Shown here: piece after piece, positions 45,693 to 53,624 of the stretch | Numbering within the stretch: position 1 is the stretch's first letter | Layout: the number at the start of each line of letters is the position of its first letter | Assembly (NCBI RefSeq): GCF_014203705.1 | Contig: NZ_JACHJR010000001.1 | Coordinates: 5,084,001 to 5,148,000 of the forward strand | Source of the DNA: Kitasatospora gansuensis | Lineage (GTDB): Bacteria > Actinomycetota > Actinomycetes > Streptomycetales > Streptomycetaceae | Length of the DNA: 64,000 bases | Direction: 5' to 3' | The notes under the pieces: generated by a model | What the model was told of the DNA's origin: nothing | Databases searched by the model: none | What the model saw: the letters and a program-made list of their open reading frames with translations, nothing else | Program-made: the position numbers and the translations under genes

Positions 45693-48031
45693 GCTCGCCC
45701 ACCGACCTCACCGCCCCGCTGGCGCCCTCGGCCGACGAACTGCCGGACGGCGCCGAGCCGTTCGGCCTCGGCAGCTCCGCCCCGCGCACCGACGCGCTGC
45801 CCAAGGCGCTCGGCATCTACCCGTACGCCGCCGACCTGTGGGCCGAGGGGCTGCTCTGGGGCGCGGTGCTGCGCTCGCCGCACCCGTACGCCCGGATCGT
45901 CTCGATCGACACCAGCGCCGCGCTGGCGCTGCCGGGTGTGCACGCCGTGATCACCGCCGCCGACCTGCCGCCGGTCCCCGAGGGCACCCCGGAGGGCACT
46001 CCCGAGGCCGCTTCGGACGGCCGCGGTTCCGCGGACCGGCCGGTGCTGGCCTCCGGCGTGGTCCGCCACCACGGCGAGCCGGTGGCCGCGGTGGCGGCCG
46101 ACCACCCGGACACCGCCCGGCTGGCCGCCGCCTCGATCGTGGTCGAGTACGAGCCGCTGGAGCCGGTCACCGACCCCGAGCAGTCCTTCAACGTCCCGCC
46201 GCTGCACCCCGACGGCAACCTGTTCCGCCACCTGCCGCTGCGCAGCGGCGACCCGGAGGCGGTCGGCGAGGTGATCGTCGAGGGCCTGTACCAGGTCGGC
46301 CGGCAGGACCCGGCGCCGATCGGTGCCGAGGCCGGGCTGGCCGTGCCGCGCCCGGACGGCGGCGTCGAGCTGCACCTCTCCTCCACCGACCCGCACGGCG
46401 ACCGGGACCGCACCGCCGCCGGCCTCGGCCTCGACCCGGACCGGGTCCGCCTGGTGGTCACCGGAGTGCCCGGCGCCACCGCCGACCGCGAGGACCGCTC
46501 GTTCCAGGTCACCCTCGCGCTGCTCGCGCTGCGCACCGGCCGCCCGGTGAAGATGACCCTCACCCGCGAGGAGTCCTTCCAGAGCCACACCAGCCGGCAC
46601 CCCGCGCTGCTGCGCTACCGTCACCACGCCGACGCCGAAGGCAAGTTGGTCAAGGTCGAGGCGCAGATCCTGCTGGACGGCGGAGCCTACGCCGAGGTCT
46701 CCGCCGAGGCGCTGGCCGCCGCCGCGGCCTTCTCGGTCGGCCCCTACGTCTGCCCGAACGTCTTCGTCGACGCCTGGGCGGTGCGCACCAACAACCCGCC
46801 CGCCGGGCGGATGCGCGGCGAGGGCGCGCTGCAGACCTGCTTCGCGTACGAGTCCCAACTCGACCAGCTGGCCGCCCAGTTGGGGATCGATCCGCTGGAG
46901 ATCCGGCGCCGCAACGCGCTCGCCACCGGTGACCCGATGCCGACCGGACAGGCCGTCACCTGCCCCGCCCCGGTCGCCGCGCTGCTCGACGCGGTCTCCA
47001 CCGCGCCGCTGCCGCCGCTCCCGCTGGACGACCCGGACAGCGAGTGGCTGCTGCCCGGCGGCCCGGGCGGCGCCGGTGACCCGGCCGCCGTCCGCCGGGG
47101 GATCGGCTACGCGGTCGGCATGGTGCACATGCTCGGCGCGGAGGGCGAGGACGAGGTCTCCACCGCCACCGTCCGGGTCAGTGGCGACCACGCCACCGTG
47201 ATCTGCGCGGCGGTCGACTCCGGGCAGGGCTTCGCCACCCTGGCCCGGCAGATCGTGCAGTCCGTGCTGGGCGTCTCCGAGGTCTACATCGCCCCCGCCG
47301 ACAGCGACCAGTCCTCGGCCGGACCGTCCGCCCGCGGGCGGCACACCTGGGTCTCCGGCGGGGCGGTGGAGCGGGCCGCGCTGATGGTCCGGCACCAGCT
47401 GCTGCAGCCGATCGCGGCCAACTTCGGGATGTCCGTCGAGCTGCTCACGATCGCCGACGGCAAGATCACCTCGTACGACGGCGTGCTCGGCATGCCGGTC
47501 ACCGAGGCGCTGGAGGGCAAGGAGCTCTGGGCCACCGCCCAGTGCCGGCCGCACCCCACCGAGCCGCTGGACGAGGCCGGTCAGGGCGACGCCTTCGTCT
47601 CGATCGCGTTCTGCGCGATGCGGGCCGTGGTGGACGTCGACATCGAGCTCGGCGCCGTCCGGGTGGTCGAGATGACGGTCGCCCAGGACGTCGGCCGGGC
47701 GCTGAACCCGCGTCAGATCGAGGACCGGATCGAGGCCGCGGTCGCCCAGGGCGTCGGCCTCGCACTGCTGGAGGACCTGCGCACCGAGGGCGGCCGCCTG
47801 GTCAACCCCTCGCTCACCGGGTACCGGCTGCCCACCGCACTGGACACCCCCGAGGTCCGGATCGCCGCCCTGATCGAGGACCGCGACGTGGTCGCCACCT
47901 TCGGCGCCAAGGCGGTCAGCGCCGTCCCCGCCGTGGTGGCCCCGGCCGCCGTGGCCGCCGCCGTCCGGGCCGCCACCGGGCTGCCGGTCGGGCGGCTGCC
48001 GATCCTGCCCGAGGACGCGACGGTCGGCTGA
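45689..48031 (+). CDS. Molybdenum hydroxylase large subunit (molybdopterin-binding)
   Basis: A 780-residue XDH/aldehyde-oxidase type subunit. The small domain opens DALPKALGIYPYAADLWAEG and the molybdopterin domain includes PPAGRMRGEGALQTCFAYES and LDQLAAQLGIDPLEIRRRNAL. It binds molybdenum cofactor and hydroxylates purines or aldehydes. At the C-terminus, where active enzymes have KGVGEAP with the catalytic glutamate, this protein reads KAVSAVP: Glu is replaced by Ala if the alignment is right. The substrate is therefore uncertain despite the family. ATG at 45689 overlaps the previous stop; last gene of the operon. Confidence 0.87.
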   Translation: MSSPTDLTAPLAPSADELPDGAEPFGLGSSAPRTDALPKALGIYPYAADLWAEGLLWGAVLRSPHPYARIVSIDTSAALALPGVHAVITAADLPPVPEGTPEGTPEAASDGRGSADRPVLASGVVRHHGEPVAAVAADHPDTARLAAASIVVEYEPLEPVTDPEQSFNVPPLHPDGNLFRHLPLRSGDPEAVGEVIVEGLYQVGRQDPAPIGAEAGLAVPRPDGGVELHLSSTDPHGDRDRTAAGLGLDPDRVRLVVTGVPGATADREDRSFQVTLALLALRTGRPVKMTLTREESFQSHTSRHPALLRYRHHADAEGKLVKVEAQILLDGGAYAEVSAEALAAAAAFSVGPYVCPNVFVDAWAVRTNNPPAGRMRGEGALQTCFAYESQLDQLAAQLGIDPLEIRRRNALATGDPMPTGQAVTCPAPVAALLDAVSTAPLPPLPLDDPDSEWLLPGGPGGAGDPAAVRRGIGYAVGMVHMLGAEGEDEVSTATVRVSGDHATVICAAVDSGQGFATLARQIVQSVLGVSEVYIAPADSDQSSAGPSARGRHTWVSGGAVERAALMVRHQLLQPIAANFGMSVELLTIADGKITSYDGVLGMPVTEALEGKELWATAQCRPHPTEPLDEAGQGDAFVSIAFCAMRAVVDVDIELGAVRVVEMTVAQDVGRALNPRQIEDRIEAAVAQGVGLALLEDLRTEGGRLVNPSLTGYRLPTALDTPEVRIAALIEDRDVVATFGAKAVSAVPAVVAPAAVAAAVRAATGLPVGRLPILPEDATVG

Positions 48032-48105
48032 CGGGTCGTCGGACGGCGTGGTTAGGGTGGTCCCCGGTAAAGCCGATTTTTGGCGGGGGACGGGCGGGGG
48101 TCCGG

Positions 48106-48414
48106 ATGCAGGGCGTGAACATCACCACCAGCGGGGTGCGCGGGGCGGGCGACAGCAGCTCGGCGAACGAGTACGACGCGGTCGACGCCGACCTGAAGGA
48201 CATCGCCGACCGGCTGGAGGCCGGCGCGGACATCATGCGCGGCGTCACGATGGTGCCGATGACGCTCCGTCGGGCTGTTGCCTGGCCCGGTCTCCTCGGC
48301 GTGGCAGCGGCTGTCCGCGAGTTGCCGGCCAACGGCGGTATGCGGGTGGGGGCTTGGGGTGCGCCGACGTTCGGGCTGTCGGCCGCGGGGCCCTCGTGGG
48401 AACCGGCGCCGTGA
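48106..48414 (+). CDS. Small hypothetical protein, possible degraded T7SS substrate
   Basis: A 102-residue frame starting MQGVNITTSGVRGAGDSSSA, with one helix-forming stretch (YDAVDADLKDIADRLEAGAD) like the first helix of WXG100-type proteins, and then sequence rich in Pro and Gly that looks poorly conserved. Weak GGCGGGGG ribosome site. It stands in front of a lipoprotein and mycosin cluster. It may be a real short protein or a frameshifted remnant; the overlapping frame continues into a 22-residue stretch (ending near 48482) that could be the lost end. Confidence 0.4.
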   Translation: MQGVNITTSGVRGAGDSSSANEYDAVDADLKDIADRLEAGADIMRGVTMVPMTLRRAVAWPGLLGVAAAVRELPANGGMRVGAWGAPTFGLSAAGPSWEPAP

Positions 48415-48523
48415 TGATCTCCGACACGCTCGAGCAGCACAGTGGGCGGCGGCTCTGCACCGGTGCCGCGCCGTTGCGGTGAGCCGCGCCCGAAACCCCT
48501 ATCCGTCTCCGAATCGAGGACAT

Positions 48524-49114
48524 ATGCAGCTCCGACGCTTGACCGCCACCCTGGCACTGCTGGCACTCCCGCTCACGCTCGCCTCCTGCTCCAAGATCAG
48601 CCAGGCGACCGGCCACCCCACCTCGGTGGACCTGCCGGTCGAGTCCGAGACCCCGGACACCTCCCCGAACGCGGCCCCGGTGAAGGTGCAGAAGCGCACC
48701 CAGACGATCCAGGTGTGCTCGGTGTTCACCGCCGAGGACATCAACGCGGCCACCGACGACGAGATGGAAGGCCAGAAGGACCCGGGCAACTACTGCGTGG
48801 TTTCCACGAAGAAGTCGATGCTGGCGATCTCGGTCCAGGCCATCCGCTACGAGCAGGGCGTCCAGAGCCAGGAGGGCGGCGGCACCAAGCTCCGCTTCGG
48901 CGGCAACCGGGCCTCCCAGAAGCTGACCAAGGCCAGCGGCAAGGAGCTCGACTCCTGCGACATCGTGGTCCAGCTCAACAGCATCAACGAGTTCGGGGAC
49001 AACTCGGTCGACATCAAGATCACCAACTACGACAAGGCGACCAAGCCCGACGTCTGCGGGGTGGCACGGAAGATCACTCAGATGATCTTCGACAAGATCC
49101 CGAACGCGTCCTGA
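48524..49114 (+). CDS. Putative lipoprotein of the orphan T7SS cluster (DUF3558-like)
   Basis: 196 residues with a type II signal peptide: basic MQLRR, hydrophobic core LTATLALLALPLTLAS and the lipobox LASC (C22). The mature part is small with four later cysteines (VCSVFTAED, NYCVV, DSCDIV, DVCGVARK) that could form two disulfides, a pattern seen in actinobacterial DUF3558-like outer-surface lipoproteins. Function unknown. ATG with AATCGAGGAC upstream. Located between the small hypothetical gene and the mycosin. Confidence 0.75.
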   Translation: MQLRRLTATLALLALPLTLASCSKISQATGHPTSVDLPVESETPDTSPNAAPVKVQKRTQTIQVCSVFTAEDINAATDDEMEGQKDPGNYCVVSTKKSMLAISVQAIRYEQGVQSQEGGGTKLRFGGNRASQKLTKASGKELDSCDIVVQLNSINEFGDNSVDIKITNYDKATKPDVCGVARKITQMIFDKIPNAS

Positions 49115-49195
49115 TGGCCCGCTCGGGGAACGCCGTAATTCGGCTGTGGTGAAGGCGTGCAGAGGCGTGGGGTTCTGCCCATGTCAGGTAGTCGG

Positions 49196-49211
49196 GCGAT
49201 ACGATCGAGCG
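49196..49211 (+). promoter_or_regulatory. Shared 16-bp promoter signature, copy 1 (mycosin gene)
   Basis: GCGATACGATCGAGCG, containing a TACGAT -10-like hexamer, 57 nt before the mycosin ATG. The same 16 bases with one change lie upstream of the WXG100 gene (50683). Confidence 0.6.
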
Positions 49212-49268
49212 GTGCGTGCCTCCAAGGCACGCGCCGCAGTCTCCAACTGACGGGGTAACGGGGTAGGG

Positions 49269-50651
49269 ATGACGCTCACCAGGACCATGCGCGCGCTGGG
49301 CGCCACCATGCTGGCCTCCGGGTTGTTGCTGGCCACCGTACCGATTGCCTCGGCGGACCAGGTGCGCGACGGCCAGTGGGCCATCAAGCAGTTCGACGTG
49401 GAGAAGGTGTGGTCGGTCACCCGAGGCGAGGGGATCAAGGTCGCCGTCATCGACGACGGGGTCGACGCCAGTAACCCCGATCTCGCGGGACAGGTGCTCC
49501 CGGGGTTCGATCCGGGTGGCAAGGGTCGTGAGGCCAAGTCCGAATCGGGGCACGGGACCAGCATGTCGGCCCTGATCGCGGCCAAGGGTCACGGAGCCGG
49601 CGGCGGTGACGGGGTGACCGGCCTGGCCCCGGGCGTGAAGATCCTGCCGATCTACAAGAACAGCGCCTCCAACAGTGACGCCATCCCTGAGGGCATCCGC
49701 TGGGCAGTGGACAACGGTGCCAAGGTCATCAACATCTCGCAGGCCGGCAAAGTCGGTAACAGCAAGTGGGTGCTGGAGGCGATCGCTTACGCGGCCTCGA
49801 AGGACGTGCTGATCGTGGCGGGCGCGGGCAACGACGGCGCAGGGCTCGCCAGTCCGGCGAGCGCGCCCGGTGTCCTGGCGGTCGGTGCGGTCGACCAGTC
49901 GGGCAAGGTCTGGGCGAAGTCGAACTTCGGGCCCGGTCTTATGCTCACCGCGCCGGGGGTGGAGATCGTCAGCGCGGGATCCTGCTCGGGCAGTCAGTAC
50001 TGCATGGCGAGCGGCACCTCGGACGCAACCGCGTACGTCTCTGCGGCCGCCGCGCTGGTCCGCGCCAAGTACCCGAACCTGACAGCAGGTCAGGTGGCGA
50101 ACCGACTCGTGAAGTCCGCCAAGGCGCCGTCCACGTCTGCTGCGCCGAAGCTACCCGACGACCGGTACGGCTACGGGACGATTCGTCCGTACGAGGCGCT
50201 GACCCAGGACATCCCGGCCGGTCCCGCGCAGGGTCCGCTGACCAAGCCGGATGCTGGCGGGGCATCGGGCAGCAGCGCCCCGAGTGCCGCTGCCACGGCG
50301 CCCGGAGGGACGCTGCCGGGTGGGACGGACCCCGGGCAGCAGGCGATGGAGGATCCGGGTGACTTCTCCATTGTCGGCAAGGGCCTCGTTGTGGCGGCCG
50401 TGATCCTGGTGGTCCTGGCAGTTCTGGCCATCATTGTGATCGTTGTCCTGGTGAAGGCGTCCAAGCGCCGCCGGGCGGCTCGCGCGGGACAGCCGCCGGT
50501 ACCGCCGTACGGATACCCGCAGGCCCAGCCGCCGTACCCGAACCAGCCCTACGGTAACCAGCCTCCGCCGCAGGAGTACCCGCCGTACGGCAGTCAGCCT
50601 CCGCAGCAGCCGCCGTACCAGAATCCTTACGGTTCCGGTGGCAACCAGTGA
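49269..50651 (+). CDS. Type VII secretion-associated subtilisin-like protease (mycosin)
   Basis: A 460-residue S8 protease with a signal peptide (about 1-29, core GATMLASGLLLATVPIASA) and a C-terminal membrane anchor (about 375-397, LVVAAVILVVLAVLAIIVIV), followed by a Pro/Tyr/Gln-rich cytoplasmic tail. The catalytic triad is intact: Asp62 (VIDDGVD), His95 (SGHGTSM) and Ser251 (SGTSDAT). This layout defines the mycosin (MycP) family, whose members process ESX substrates and stabilise the secretion complex. No eccB, eccC, eccD or eccE gene is in the window. ATG start with GGGGTAGGG upstream. Confidence 0.93.
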   Translation: MTLTRTMRALGATMLASGLLLATVPIASADQVRDGQWAIKQFDVEKVWSVTRGEGIKVAVIDDGVDASNPDLAGQVLPGFDPGGKGREAKSESGHGTSMSALIAAKGHGAGGGDGVTGLAPGVKILPIYKNSASNSDAIPEGIRWAVDNGAKVINISQAGKVGNSKWVLEAIAYAASKDVLIVAGAGNDGAGLASPASAPGVLAVGAVDQSGKVWAKSNFGPGLMLTAPGVEIVSAGSCSGSQYCMASGTSDATAYVSAAAALVRAKYPNLTAGQVANRLVKSAKAPSTSAAPKLPDDRYGYGTIRPYEALTQDIPAGPAQGPLTKPDAGGASGSSAPSAAATAPGGTLPGGTDPGQQAMEDPGDFSIVGKGLVVAAVILVVLAVLAIIVIVVLVKASKRRRAARAGQPPVPPYGYPQAQPPYPNQPYGNQPPPQEYPPYGSQPPQQPPYQNPYGSGGNQ

Positions 50652-50682
50652 CGCTGAGGGAGTGTCAGCACACCTTCAGGAA

Positions 50683-50698
50683 GCGATACGATCGAACG
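50683..50698 (+). promoter_or_regulatory. Shared 16-bp promoter signature, copy 2 (WXG100 gene)
   Basis: GCGATACGATCGAACG, one base different from the copy at 49196. It contains a TACGAT -10-like element and gives the WXG100 gene a leader of about 100 nt, so this gene is probably transcribed separately from the mycosin. Confidence 0.6.
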
Positions 50699-50799
50699 CC
50701 CTGACCAGTTGGCAGTAACCTGCCGCGCGGGGCGAGTTCAGGCCCGGACGAGGACAGCGTCGGACGGGGAAGCAGCGACACTCCAGGGGGAGGAGCCGT

Positions 50800-51126
50800 A
50801 TGTCGGACGGATATCAGGTCAACACCGACGAGTTGGAGGCGGTCGTTAAGCGACTGCGGGCGCTCCAGCAGAACATCGGTCAGACCGCGGACAAGACCAA
50901 GTACAACACCGTCGTCAAGCGCGAGGACTTCGGTGGCAATTTCCCCGAGGCGTCGGCACTGTTCACAGCGCACGATGGCATGCAGGCGTTCCTCGCCAAG
51001 ACCATCGCTGATCTGAACTCGCTGATCAACGACTTCGGTGACAAGACCAAGATGGTCACTGAGAACTACCGGGGCCTCGAGGAAGACCAGAAGTCGGTCA
51101 TGAACAGCCAGCAGAGGGCGGTCTGA
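50800..51126 (+). CDS. WXG100 family protein
   Basis: A 108-residue ESAT-6-like helical hairpin: helix 1 from MSDGYQVNTDELEAVVKRLR, then a FGGNF turn in place of WXG, then a second helix (FLAKTIADLNSLINDFGDKT). Such proteins are secreted by ESX systems as dimers, and a C-terminal helix may carry the YxxxD/E signal: ENYRGLEEDQ fits YxxxE. ATG with GGGGGAGGAG. The gene after it starts 1 nt beyond its stop, so the two products may form the usual heterodimer. Confidence 0.82.
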   Translation: MSDGYQVNTDELEAVVKRLRALQQNIGQTADKTKYNTVVKREDFGGNFPEASALFTAHDGMQAFLAKTIADLNSLINDFGDKTKMVTENYRGLEEDQKSVMNSQQRAV

Positions 51127-51127
51127 C

Positions 51128-52603
51128 ATGGCACGGAACCCGTACTTCGAGAGCAAGGCACTGATCCCGCTCAAGGGGATGCTTGAGGTCTCCAAGCCCG
51201 AGCGGCTGAAGGAGGTCAGCGAGCACTGGAAGAACGTGGAGGCTGAACTCCGCAGTGCCGCCGACGATTTGAAGAAGGCAGTGGAGCACGCGACCCAGAA
51301 CTGGCAGGGGGTCGCAGCTCAGGGGTTCGCCACCCGGGCAGGGGTCATCCACACCAGCATGTCGAACACGGCCGCGCACGCCGTGCAGACCTCCAGCGCG
51401 ATGAACTACGCCAGCCAGGCGCTGAGCCAGAGCAAGTCGGCCATGAACGGTATCGACGTGCCCAGCTCCTTCGAGAGTGGCATGAAGTGGGCCAGCGACC
51501 TCGGCCAGCGCTCGGACGCTCAGTTCAAGGCTGACGTCGCCGGTGGTATGGACCGTGTCAGCGCAGTCAACAAGAACTATGACGAGCTGTCGGCCACCGA
51601 GATCGCGCACCAGTACGCGATCGGTGTCATGGAAGACCTCGCGCCCCACTACGAGGAGGCTGCGAAGTACATGCAGCCGCCGAACGAGAATGTCGAAGAC
51701 CCGAGCAAGCCGTACCCGCCCGCGCCCGACAAGCAGTGGACGCAGCCGCCGCCCAAGGACCGCACGGGCGACATCCGCAACCCCCAGGTGCCGCCGGGCT
51801 CGGGTGACTCGGGCGACAAGCCCAGGCAGATCGACCCCAACACGCCGAGGCACCCGGGGCCGGATATCCCGGTGCACCCGGGGCCGACCCTGCCGCCCGG
51901 GCCGGGTGGGCCGGGGCACACGTTGCCGCCGGTGACGACGTTGCCGCATCCGGGGCTTGACCTGGACAGTGTCAAGCCGCCCGTGACGGGTACTCCGCTG
52001 CCGTCGACGCACAACCCGCTGCCGGGTGGTCCCGGTATCGGTGGTGGGCACCAGCCGGGTGGCGGGCCTGGGCTCGGGTTGCCCGGGTTCGGTGGCGGGC
52101 CGGGGCTCGGTGGTGGTGGCGGTGGCCGCGGTGGTGGCCTCGGTGGGGGCAGTGGCCGCGGTAGCGGTGGGCTGTCCGGCAGTGGTGCCGGTGGTGGTGC
52201 GGGTGGCCGGGCCGGTGGCGCGGGTGCCGGTGCCGGTGCTGGTGCGGCCGGTGGGGCTGCCGGGCAGGGCCGTGGGGGTGCGCCCGGTATGGGTGGCATG
52301 CCCGGTGGCGGTGCGGCCGGTGGCAAGGCCGGTGCCGGTAAGCCGAGCCTGGTCCGGCGTGAGGGCGGTACGGTCGGTGGCGCGAAGGCGGGCGGCGCGA
52401 GCGGCCGGGCCTTCACCCAGGGCGGTTCCGGTCTCGGCCAGGGTGGCCAGGGCCGTGGCGGTGCGGCCGGTGCGGGCGGTATGCCCGGGGCCGGCGGCAG
52501 CGGCGGGAAGAAGAAGGACAAGGGCAACCGTCCCGACTACCTGGTCGAGGACGAGGACACCTGGCGTTCCGGCGGCCGGGCCAACCCGCCGGTGATCGAG
52601 TAG
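51128..52603 (+). CDS. WXG-like T7SS substrate with long Gly-rich region
   Basis: 491 residues. Residues about 25-190 are alpha-helical with a WQG turn (TQNWQGVAAQGFAT), as in PPE/WXG-type ESX substrates, including a YxxxE pattern (HYEEAAKY). Then a Pro-rich stretch (about 195-300) and a Gly/Ala-rich low-complexity segment (about 300-465), ending in a charged tail RPDYLVEDEDTWRSGG that recurs in actinobacterial proteins of this type. Likely a secreted or surface-exposed structural substrate; no enzymatic domain is seen. Follows the WXG100 gene with 1 nt between. A hairpin terminator follows 21 nt later. Confidence 0.8.
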   Translation: MARNPYFESKALIPLKGMLEVSKPERLKEVSEHWKNVEAELRSAADDLKKAVEHATQNWQGVAAQGFATRAGVIHTSMSNTAAHAVQTSSAMNYASQALSQSKSAMNGIDVPSSFESGMKWASDLGQRSDAQFKADVAGGMDRVSAVNKNYDELSATEIAHQYAIGVMEDLAPHYEEAAKYMQPPNENVEDPSKPYPPAPDKQWTQPPPKDRTGDIRNPQVPPGSGDSGDKPRQIDPNTPRHPGPDIPVHPGPTLPPGPGGPGHTLPPVTTLPHPGLDLDSVKPPVTGTPLPSTHNPLPGGPGIGGGHQPGGGPGLGLPGFGGGPGLGGGGGGRGGGLGGGSGRGSGGLSGSGAGGGAGGRAGGAGAGAGAGAAGGAAGQGRGGAPGMGGMPGGGAAGGKAGAGKPSLVRREGGTVGGAKAGGASGRAFTQGGSGLGQGGQGRGGAAGAGGMPGAGGSGGKKKDKGNRPDYLVEDEDTWRSGGRANPPVIE

Positions 52604-52623
52604 CGGGTGGTCCGGTCCGAGTG

Positions 52624-52661
52624 ACGGCCCGGCCATGGGGGAGACCCCGTGGCCGGGCCGT
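52624..52661 (+). terminator. Terminator after the T7SS cluster
   Basis: 17-bp stem (52624-52640 with 52645-52661) with one G-U pair and a GAGA loop. Confidence 0.85.
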
Positions 52662-52710
52662 TCCCGTTGCGGGGGCCGAAGGCAGGACCGAAGGACCAAA
52701 GGGCCGAAGG

Positions 52711-52762
52711 AAAAGAAAAAAGAATGCGCCGAATTCCCCCCGCGCAGGGGAATTCGACGCAT
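52711..52762 (-). terminator. Terminator of the tRNA-Cys transcript
   Basis: Read on the minus strand, a 16-bp stem ATGCGTCGAATTCCCC/GGGGAATTCGGCGCAT (one G-U) is followed by TCTTTTTT. A rho-independent terminator 10 nt beyond the tRNA. Confidence 0.9.
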
Positions 52763-52771
52763 CCGGTAAAG

Positions 52772-52843
52772 AGGCCATGACGGGAATCGAACCCGTGTAA
52801 ACCGCTTTGCAGGCGGTTCCCTAAGCCACTCGGGCACACGGCC
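52772..52843 (-). tRNA. tRNA-Cys(GCA)
   Basis: 72 nt on the minus strand. Acceptor GGCCGTG pairs with CATGGCC (one G-U), anticodon arm ACCGC-CTGCAAA-GCGGT gives anticodon GCA, and the T-arm is ACGGG-TTCGATT-CCCGT. Discriminator U; 3' CCA is not encoded. Confidence 0.95.
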
Positions 52844-53143
52844 GTGAAGGTGTGGAAGGGTGAAAAAAGGGTGCAGAAGATCTGACGGCAGGTCAGTGCC
52901 CGCCGCCGGCAAGGGGGAGAACGTCAGCGACAGGACGGACAACAGGGAGCGGCACAGGTGCGGGGCATCGAGATCGCCACCGTCTTCCTGCTCATGGCCT
53001 GCTCCTGTCGTCGTGGCCCCCGGATCGACCGGGCGCGCTGTTCGTGAATTCATGGTGCCCGAATAAGCGGCCCCGCGTCAATGCCCGAATATGAATTCCG
53101 TGTGTCGCGCGTGCTAGCCTCGATGGCAGGCGAGCTGATCGCC

Positions 53144-53207
53144 CCGGACGAGGCGCGTCGTACCCGGTCTGACAAGACGGCGCAGTAGTGAACTGACACC
53201 TACTGCG
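53144..53207 (+). promoter_or_regulatory. Guanidine-III riboswitch and expression platform upstream of sugE
   Basis: Positions 53144-53183 match the guanidine-III (ykkC-III) aptamer almost base for base: CCGGACGAGGCGCGTCGTAC, then CCGGTCTGACAAGACGGCGC, which form its pseudoknotted fold. The final CGC is also the first part of an 8-bp stem CGCAGTAG/CTACTGCG (53181-53207) lying next to the AGGGAG ribosome site of sugE. Guanidine binding should hold the aptamer and release the ribosome site or vice versa. A TAGCCT at 53115-53120 is the likely -10 element. Confidence 0.93.
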
Positions 53208-53221
53208 AGGGAGTGCTCGTC

Positions 53222-53536
53222 ATGGCCTGGGTTGTTCTGATCATCGCCGGTGTGCTGGAGACGGTGTGGGCGGTCGCCCTGGAGGCGTCCAAGGGGTTCT
53301 CGCGGCTGGTGCCGAGCGTGGTGTTCGGGGTCGCGCTGGTGCTGAGCATGGGCGGGCTGGCGTACGCGATGAAGTCGATCCCGCTCGGTACGGGGTACGC
53401 GATCTGGGTCGGCATCGGGGCGATCGGGACCGCGCTGTACGGCATGGCGGTGATGGGGGACGCGGTGACGGCGGTCCGGATCACCTGTCTGGTGCTGATC
53501 CTCGGCGGTGTGGTCGGGCTCAAGGTGCTGCACTGA
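53222..53536 (+). CDS. sugE: Guanidinium exporter SugE/Gdx (small multidrug resistance family)
   Basis: A 104-residue protein with four transmembrane helices, dual-topology SMR fold. Glu13 (LETVWAV) is the conserved ion- and substrate-binding residue, and the KGF and GTGYAIWVGIGA stretch in TM3 is typical of the guanidinium-specific (Gdx) branch. It works as a homodimeric proton antiporter exporting guanidinium. The guanidine-III riboswitch directly upstream supports the substrate. ATG at 53222 with GAGGGAG upstream. Confidence 0.95.
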   Translation: MAWVVLIIAGVLETVWAVALEASKGFSRLVPSVVFGVALVLSMGGLAYAMKSIPLGTGYAIWVGIGAIGTALYGMAVMGDAVTAVRITCLVLILGGVVGLKVLH

Positions 53537-53624
53537 CGCACCAGCGGTCCTAGGACCAGGGGTGGAGCGGGACAGGACCGCAGGTCAGGAGTAAAAGGTT
53601 GCCACGGCACTTACGATGGCGGTC

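Noticed and set aside
51098-53053. 651-codon minus-strand open frame over the Gly-rich T7SS gene and tRNA-Cys
   Set aside because: Thr/Arg/Pro low-complexity shadow that crosses two terminators and a tRNA.
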